Shown: positions 6,025 through 7,317 of the stretch, in pieces
Layout of the letters: each line of letters opens with the position of its first letter
How positions within the stretch are numbered: the stretch's first letter is position 1
DNA from: Armatimonadota bacterium
GTDB lineage: Bacteria > Armatimonadota > Armatimonadia > Armatimonadales > Armatimonadaceae
Direction of reading: 5' to 3'
Assembly: GCA_014380985.1 (NCBI GenBank)
Contig: JACMIU010000579.1
Span: forward strand, 1 to 7,317
DNA length: 7,317 bases
Made by a program: the position numbers and the translations under genes
The notes under the pieces: generated by a model
The model's input: only the letters and a program-made list of their open reading frames with translations
Told to the model about the DNA's origin: nothing
The model's database searches: none

Positions 6025-7317
6025 ATGGAAACCCCCGAACCAACACGCTGGTACATTGACCCGGACGGCGACGGCATCGTCTGGAACGTTGGCGATGCGG
6101 ACAATCCGGCGAATGGTTTGCCGCATTCCGACCACGTAGAAATGAGCGGTAGTCGCGTGTCAGTGATTGTGCGCTACCGCGTGGACGAAGCACGGCGCGT
6201 ATTCATCGAGCGTGATATTTTCTTCCCCCAACTGCGCATCCGTCAAAACGACGTGCGCGGCTACCTGCGCCGCGTCTACGACGACCGGCTACTTTTGCCG
6301 CGCTTTGTTATTGACGGCAAAGAATGGTTTCCCGACCGCGCACCGATTGAGCGCGTGACCTTTGACGGCGTTCTGACCTTACACTATGCGCCAAGCTCAG
6401 ATGGTATTTGTTTCCGCCGAAGTATCACGCCGTCGCTTATGCAAACCGGGTTTGTCGAATCGTGGGATGTTGTGAACCGTTCGCAACGAACCTCTGATAT
6501 TTTCCTTCCTCGTTTTGGGCTTATTGATAGCACCTTTGGCGTTGATGGCGATTTGATGATTTCGGTCAACAAAAACGGGAATGAGCCTATCCGCGTTGAT
6601 GTATTACCCGGCGATTCGTTTTCTTTCCCCCTTGTTTTTGAAGCGGTTATTGTCAGTTTCTCGAAGCAGATTCCAAGCGGCCAAATTACAAGCAAAGATG
6701 CCACCGATGTCGCCCTTGTACGCCGCGACTTCGCCAACCGCATACAAACCGACCCGGCGCATATCGCTTTTTCTTGCCCCGACCCCGAAATCAATACGTT
6801 GTTCGCTTTTTGCAAACTTCGCGCCGCCGAATCGCTGTTTGAAACCGACCTGATGGGTTTGGTTCATTCGCCCGGTGGCGGCAACTTCTACGGCGGGATT
6901 TGGGCGAACGACCAGTGCGAGTACGCGAACCCATTTTTCGCTTTCCTCAACGACGCCGACACGACCGAAGCGTCGGTGAACTGCTATCGGCACTTCGCCA
7001 AACATATGGGCGAGGACTACGCGCCGCTACCGTCGTCGTTCGAGATGGGCGGGCATATGCCGTTCTACAAGTGCGGCGACCGGGGCGACGCGGCGATGAT
7101 CGCGTCCGGCTTGTCGCGGTATCTGCTCGTGCGCGGCGACCACGACCTTGCCGCCGAACTGTACCCCGCGCTGTCGTGGTGCAACGAGTATAACCGGCGC
7201 AAAACCGATTCTCGCGGCGTCGTGCTTTCCGACACCGACGAATTGGAAGGTAGGTTCCCGACCGGCGACGCCAACCTATCTACGTCGGTTCTCGCCTACG
7301 ACGGCTACCGGATGGGC
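6025..7317 (+). CDS. Six-hairpin glycosidase-like protein, partial (C-terminus beyond window)
   Basis: An open frame of 431 codons runs from ATG 6025 to the window end without a stop. GGAG (6012-6015) or AGGGA (6017-6021) can serve as ribosome binding site. The first roughly 245 residues are beta-rich, with PHSDHVEMSGSRVSV (34-47). From about residue 250 the sequence turns helical in the style of (alpha/alpha)6 barrel glycosidases. Conserved-looking blocks are HSPGGGNFYGGIWAND (281-296), GDRGDAAM (351-358), SWCNEYNRRKT (384-394) and DTDELEGRFPTGDANLSTS (403-421). Acidic residues in these blocks (Asp296, Glu299, Asp405, Glu406, Glu408) are candidates for catalysis. No signal peptide is visible, so it may act in the cytoplasm on imported oligosaccharides, or the real start differs. 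I cannot assign a GH family or substrate. It follows the lipoprotein gene by 59 bp. Confidence 0.72.
   Translation, partial: METPEPTRWYIDPDGDGIVWNVGDADNPANGLPHSDHVEMSGSRVSVIVRYRVDEARRVFIERDIFFPQLRIRQNDVRGYLRRVYDDRLLLPRFVIDGKEWFPDRAPIERVTFDGVLTLHYAPSSDGICFRRSITPSLMQTGFVESWDVVNRSQRTSDIFLPRFGLIDSTFGVDGDLMISVNKNGNEPIRVDVLPGDSFSFPLVFEAVIVSFSKQIPSGQITSKDATDVALVRRDFANRIQTDPAHIAFSCPDPEINTLFAFCKLRAAESLFETDLMGLVHSPGGGNFYGGIWANDQCEYANPFFAFLNDADTTEASVNCYRHFAKHMGEDYAPLPSSFEMGGHMPFYKCGDRGDAAMIASGLSRYLLVRGDHDLAAELYPALSWCNEYNRRKTDSRGVVLSDTDELEGRFPTGDANLSTSVLAYDGYRMG

Overview
This is a GC-rich bacterial window. It carries five complete or nearly complete protein genes, plus the tail of one gene at the left edge and a large gene running off the right edge. 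I see no tRNA, rRNA, CRISPR array, transposase or phage gene. A MacB-type permease, an SPI-type exported protein and a lipoprotein with a short C-terminal beta-domain suggest a cell with an envelope and periplasm, most likely diderm. I cannot name the lineage. The mix of HTTM protein, lipoprotein and six-hairpin glycosidase would suit Armatimonadota or a similar environmental phylum, but that is a guess.

Layout. Positions 1-89 hold the glycine-rich tail of a + strand protein, plausibly an efflux adaptor. A perfect 22-bp inverted repeat (92-174) follows, then a MacB/FtsX-type ABC permease (212-1633). A 39-bp gap filled by a 13-bp hairpin leads into a polytopic HTTM / vitamin K-dependent gamma-carboxylase-like membrane protein (1673-3319). 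On the - strand, a GTG-start Spy/CpxP-like exported protein (5259 to 4582) overlaps by 4 bp a GTG-start MFS transporter (4585 to 3266). The MFS C-terminus overlaps the HTTM C-terminus tail to tail by 54 bp. A 211-bp divergent intergenic region (5260-5470) separates this pair from a + strand lipoprotein (5471-5965). After another U-tract-less hairpin comes the start of a six-hairpin glycosidase-like protein (6025 to beyond 7317).

How the genes may work together. The left part looks like the end of a tripartite ABC efflux or lipoprotein-handling operon followed by the HTTM gene. The - strand pair is a translationally coupled operon of a periplasmic helical protein and an inner-membrane transporter. 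The right part pairs a small surface lipoprotein with a putative carbohydrate-active enzyme that lacks a signal peptide. The window gives no direct evidence that the three blocks share a pathway.

The most notable non-gene signals are the long inverted repeat before the permease gene, two GC-rich hairpins without T-tracts placed directly before start codons (one includes the first base of the HTTM ATG), the convergent coding overlap, and a sharp third-position GC dip inside the glycosidase gene.
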